From positions 1 to 23,394 of the forward strand of contig RBZT01000526.1 of assembly GCA_003693705.1 (NCBI GenBank): a stretch of 23,394 nucleotides of DNA, given 5' to 3'. The notes under the pieces are model-generated. The model saw nothing but the letters and a program-made list of their open reading frames with translations, did not search any database and was not told the DNA's origin. The position numbers were made by a program, and so were the translations under genes. This document shows positions 20,032 to 23,394 of this stretch, piece after piece. Source of the DNA: Polymyxa betae (Eukaryota > Endomyxa > Phytomyxea > Plasmodiophorida > Plasmodiophoridae). Each line of letters starts with the position of its first letter. Position 1 is the first letter of the stretch.

Positions 20032-21565
20032 TCGGTCGAAGTCGAATTGAGCACAACCATCTCGAGATCAACAAAGATGAAATTCAACCAGCGGTGTTGG
20101 CGGCCTTTACTGCTGCCGAACCATTCTTTGATGGACGAACCGATCAAGCTGTTTGCAAGTTAGCAGAACGTTGTGGATTTAGTGAAGTTCAACAGCGTGT
20201 CAATAATTATATCGCCGCAGCTGCCCAAAGTCGCTAAACCCCTTTTTTAATTTTTTTTTTACTTCTGCTATCGTGGTTCCAGCGTTTATTGATTTCTTCC
20301 AGATTTGGTCTGAATTTTGATTAGGCTCAGAAAACCCGAAGCTCGTCGATCTGGTACGCGCTCATCGCTCTTGGCGTATGATCACGAATATCGTCACTGA
20401 TGCGCTGGCATTGATCTTGCAACGCCATCCAACAAGGTATATGACAATATTGAATCTCTTTCCACAACGTTTGCGTTCCTGTTGTTTGTGATTATTGAGA
20501 CCGAGTATTCAATTGATCTGTTTAGTGCCGCCTATATCAATCATGCCAAGATAATCATGTATGTAGTCGGTAGAGATGTATTCGTTCTTCAGCTTCTAGC
20601 TCGTTCCAAGTAATTGATCGTGCTCTCATTCTATTCGGACTAACTGATATCTATCAGCTGGGACCAGCACGAACAAAGTATCCACGATGCTGGTGAAGGC
20701 GACCCGATGCTGGCGATTCGCAACCTGAGGTGAGCCTTCGTCGCTTGTGATGTAATTCTACTGATTATGATGGCAGAGGTCGTGGTCTTTTTCAATATCT
20801 AGAAAGTCAGTTCGAGTTTCATTTCCCGAAAGTGCTAAAGGAGCGTGCTGATGTCGGCGACTGCTTCTCAATCATCCCGGCCATGATGCAGGGTCTTGCT
20901 CGGGTCTGGTGGTCTGGCGCCATTCGTCCACAACGACAACGTCGAACGTTCGAACAGTTCGTGCTCGGCTGCGGTTTGTCCATTGCTGAGAAAGTCCTGG
21001 GCCAGCATTCTCTGTAGGCGAGCAGGAATTGGTCGTGCTGGCCTCTGACTTCGGGGACAGGTCGGCGCCGTTGCGGCATTCGGAGATGGCTTTCGATACT
21101 TTGGAATTCGATCAGATGTTCGACCGGCTTTTATCCGATCTTCAAATCGCGCTTGATGATCGCATTTCTGAAGACACTCCATTTAAGTCAGCTTCTATTG
21201 TTGCTTCTTGCGTTCGCTTCAGTTTCGTTGGATCTTTTCTGGCTGGTTTTCAAGTTGTGGATTTATCTCTTTGGTACATAAATTCATGAAATCCTGCTTA
21301 GGGAGCATCTGATATCGATGATTTTGGAGATCTTCAGTGATTTCGATCGTCCTCGTTATCTGTTAGAATGGGTTTCTGCTAAAGATGATAACCGGTCAGT
21401 AACTGACGCCATGTCTTCAGTCTATCGATGTTTACATTACATTATAGGCGTCAGGAAATCACGAACCTTGCAAGAGATGATCTGATGGCATCGATCGAGT
21501 ATCTCAATGCAACCTTATTACTATCCGTTCAATATTCTGATACTGTTTTTGTAGGTCGAGATTAG
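20032..21565 (+). CDS. Multi-exon gene for an unrecognised helical protein (5' end unresolved)
   Basis: Eight phase-consistent exons: 20032-20229, 20325-20436, 20526-20558, 20658-20729, 20777-20973, 21018-21186, 21302-21394, 21448-21565 (stop 21563-21565). They encode 329 residues preceded by at least one missing exon, because the first exon shown begins in phase 1 after an acceptor AG. Introns are 44-115 nt. The product is soluble and alpha-helical: EIQPAVLAAFTAAEPFFDGR, ENPKLVDLVRAHRSWRMITN, FQYLESQFEFHFPKVLKERA, IAMMQ-like and SEMAFDTLEFDQMFDRLL segments, then ILEIFSDFDRPRYLLEWV. There are no membrane segments, and I can name no family; helical scaffold or adaptor proteins (tethering or GTPase-regulator types) would look like this. 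The 44-nt intron could instead be 32 nt (20986-21017 region). Confidence 0.65.
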
Positions 21566-22699
21566 AAGCTGTGCTTGTTTAACTGGAATTCATGTATTTA
21601 TATCTATTTAATTTTCGTGATTAAACCACATGATTCATTGTTGGAGGCACCATTTCTGTTTGCTGTTCCAGCACGATGTTGATCCTCTGATTACTCATAG
21701 AGCTTATTGAATGCGAGTTATCAATGTAGCTTTCGTTGGGCTCGAGTTCCAAGAATATTCCTGTACAGTATATGTACCTCCAGCTGACCGAGTCCAGGTT
21801 CGCTACCCGATGAATATTTAAGCTTGCCGCTGAATTTCTGTATTCCATGATATGCAAACCTCTGCATTTCCGATTAGGCAATTGTTGGTTTTGGGCTTAG
21901 ATATTTATTTCTTGATAAATAATGAACTTTAATGTTCAACTTTGATTTTATCACAAATCATATAAAATAATCAATCCAGGCTGGGTTACCGTGGCGTATT
22001 AACGATCTTGTAGAACTGATTAAATTCATGATTGGAGGCAAGACGGGAAGAGCAACGACCGTCAGCGTTTTTCGATGTCCGCACACTCATTTGAATTTGT
22101 TTTTAGAGAATCAAGTCCGGTCCGCATCAGATCACGGAAATCCTGATCGAGTTTTTCAAACCACGAAAACAATTGCCAAGAATCCGGCATCGGGGCAGTT
22201 CTCAAATCCGCCATCGTAGGACAGACCCAAAACCCCCACGGAAGTACCTCTCATTACCTAATGTATCAGTTACGATAAATTCATTATTTTGAGTTCTGAA
22301 CATCCTAAAACCAATCGAACTACCGGTAACATACTGGAGACTAATTCATTGTGAAAATACAGTCGTATGCGATTGCGCAATGGCGAAAATGTGATCCTAA
22401 AGCATAACATGCAAGAAGAAATTCGATATGCATGTACAGAAACAACATGTTCAAGTACAATTACAAAAAATCTGCATGCTGTAATGCAGCTAGGAAAAAA
22501 TCATTAACATCGCAAAAGATGTCGTAGCCTACTACAGCGGTAAACGTGCTAACCGGTGACCTCCCAGAAATTATCCCGACAGCATGTATGCCTTCCGAAT
22601 CGAAGATAATAAGAATTTCATTAGAGATCGCAATTCGGGAGCAGCATTAGCTAATCACCATCCTAATTGCGAATACCAAGAATGGCTAATTAATCGGGA
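21566..22699. other. AT-rich stretch with no supported gene
   Basis: Minus strand 21881-21621 is open for 86 codons and plus strand 22028-22219 for 63, neither with a recognisable motif. No RNA gene seen. Confidence 0.4.
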
Positions 22700-22990
22700 G
22701 GTTCATAAATTGCTCGTAGCAAATCGCGGTATCAAGGTGCTCAAAACTGACGACTTGTCAGCGAGGCGACGCATACAATTCGACGAGTGCAATTTCACAA
22801 ATAGTTCGAGAAGGGCATTTTGAAAATGAGACTTATGACAAAAACAACGTCGATAGAATCAATCATGACTGATAGTATTCTGATGCCCTTCCCGAACTAC
22901 ATATAATACCTGTGAAATTGCAATGGTCGAAATGTTGACGTCGGATATCGGTATCCTGCCACCTGTGCAAAACTTTATGCACCAAGCTCG
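22700..22990. repeat. Diverged inverted repeat of related coding fragments
   Basis: Plus strand 22788-22820 and the reverse complement of 22882-22922 share TGCAATTTCACA exactly, then TAGTTCG[A/G]GAAGGGCAT, with about 10 extra bases in the second arm. The arms face each other across about 60 nt. Beyond the arms similarity persists only in protein: plus strand VHKLL ... RRIQFDECNFTN, minus strand VHKVL ... RRQHFDHCNFTG. So two copies of one unknown coding sequence lie in opposite orientation. Confidence 0.6.
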
Positions 22991-23117
22991 GTAGCACAAG
23001 TTCTGTAACTAAAGACCCGATGCTTAAGCTACCGAAATTATTCAAAAAAGCATGACTGCAGCGGTATCGCAAAACCGATTTGATTGAATCAGATACTTTT
23101 GGGTTGTGTTTTGGAGG

Positions 23118-23124
23118 AAAAAAA
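23118..23124 (-). terminator. RNA polymerase III terminator of the tRNA gene
   Basis: A run of seven T on the minus strand begins four bases after the discriminator base of the tRNA. Confidence 0.8.
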
Positions 23125-23128
23125 GATA

Positions 23129-23200
23129 GGGCTCAGCCGGTAATCGAAACCGGGACCTCCCCGACCCTAACAGGGAATCATGCCACTAGACCACTAAGCC
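23129..23200 (-). tRNA. tRNA-Pro (anticodon AGG)
   Basis: 72 nt on the minus strand, intronless, starting GGCTTAG at 23200. The acceptor stem GGCTTAG/CTGAGCC pairs in full with one G-U. The D-arm carries box A (TGGTCTAGTGG). The anticodon stem CCCTG/CGGGG encloses the loop TTAGGGT, with AGG at positions 34-36. The T-arm CCGGT/ACCGG encloses TTCGATT and contains box B. The discriminator base is C, as in eukaryotic tRNA-Pro. CCA is not encoded. A34 is normally edited to inosine, so it reads CCU, CCC and CCA. Confidence 0.95.
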
Positions 23201-23290
23201 AGAACTTGGCGTGCTAGACGGAGTCGAGTTTGGAATTGGGAGAGTTTAGAAGAAGTGAAGTATTTATCATAATATTGAGATATATCAAGG

Positions 23291-23361
23291 TTGTCAAGGG
23301 CGTGTGCCCTTTGGTACGGTCATCAACCGTGTCGTGGCGTATCTTCCTTGACACGCCCCTT
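23291..23361. repeat. Small hairpin-forming sequences at the right edge
   Basis: AAGGGC-GTGT-GCCCTT (23296-23311) is a perfect 6-bp stem with a 4-nt loop. The segment 23351-23361 (ACACGCCCCTT) is nearly complementary to 23296-23305, offering a longer alternative pairing. No RNA family recognised. Confidence 0.4.
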
Positions 23362-23394
23362 CGTTACGACTACGGTGGGTTGCGCTTGAACTTG

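Noticed and set aside
1-23394. CRISPR array, bacterial operon, rRNA or riboswitch
   Set aside because: No regularly spaced repeats, no Shine-Dalgarno-led gene clusters and no rRNA or riboswitch core sequences were seen; the gene structure is eukaryotic.

Overview
Eukaryotic, intron-rich genomic DNA. The evidence is many phase-consistent GT..AG introns, mostly about 45-185 nt, a tRNA-Pro with an internal promoter and Pol III terminator, remnants of three kinds of retroelement, and decayed BTB/POZ and F-box/ankyrin genes. A large TmcB-type PAS membrane protein together with expanded BTB and ankyrin families suggests a free-living protist (an amoebozoan is a good candidate) or an early-diverging fungus. 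The species cannot be named from the sequence alone. Nothing bacterial, viral or plastid was seen.

Layout: 1-95 may hold the 5' end of a gene leaving the window on the minus strand. 977-1737 is a BTB/POZ pseudogene with three frame changes. 2638-9869 is the main gene, a roughly 32-exon, about 1,500-residue 'tiny macrocysts' (TmcB/TmcC)-like protein. Its parts are an N-terminal multi-pass membrane block, a TPR/HAT-like helical region, two successive PAS-like domains, and a C-terminal half with four more hydrophobic segments. Four of its introns carry telomere-type (TTTAGGG/CCCTAAA) tracts. 10040-11402 and 14190-15000 are two related LINE remnants on the minus strand (RNase H plus C-terminal CCHC-type finger). 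Between them lies a frameshifted F-box/ankyrin pseudogene (12087-13348). 15134-16071 holds a Ty1/copia Pol fragment. 16149-18230 holds a second retroelement: Gag with zinc knuckles, then DIRS-like reverse transcriptase end and RNase H, degenerate.

18818-19099 encodes a 93-residue single-pass membrane protein. 19561-19608 is a small coding tandem repeat. 19781-19903 is a short ORF with a signal-peptide-like start. 20032-21565 is an eight-exon gene for an unrecognised helical protein whose 5' end is not resolved. The last 1.8 kb is AT-rich. It holds a diverged inverted pair of related coding fragments (around 22700-22990) and a tRNA-Pro(AGG) at 23129-23200 on the minus strand.

The genes do not form an operon-like system. 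The region reads as two intact host genes plus a tRNA among decayed gene copies and retroelement debris. The 31 introns of the TmcB-like gene can be removed without one forced frameshift. This is an internal argument that the frame breaks in the BTB, ankyrin and retroelement copies are real decay rather than assembly error, although the ankyrin breaks include G-run positions that deserve a read-level check.
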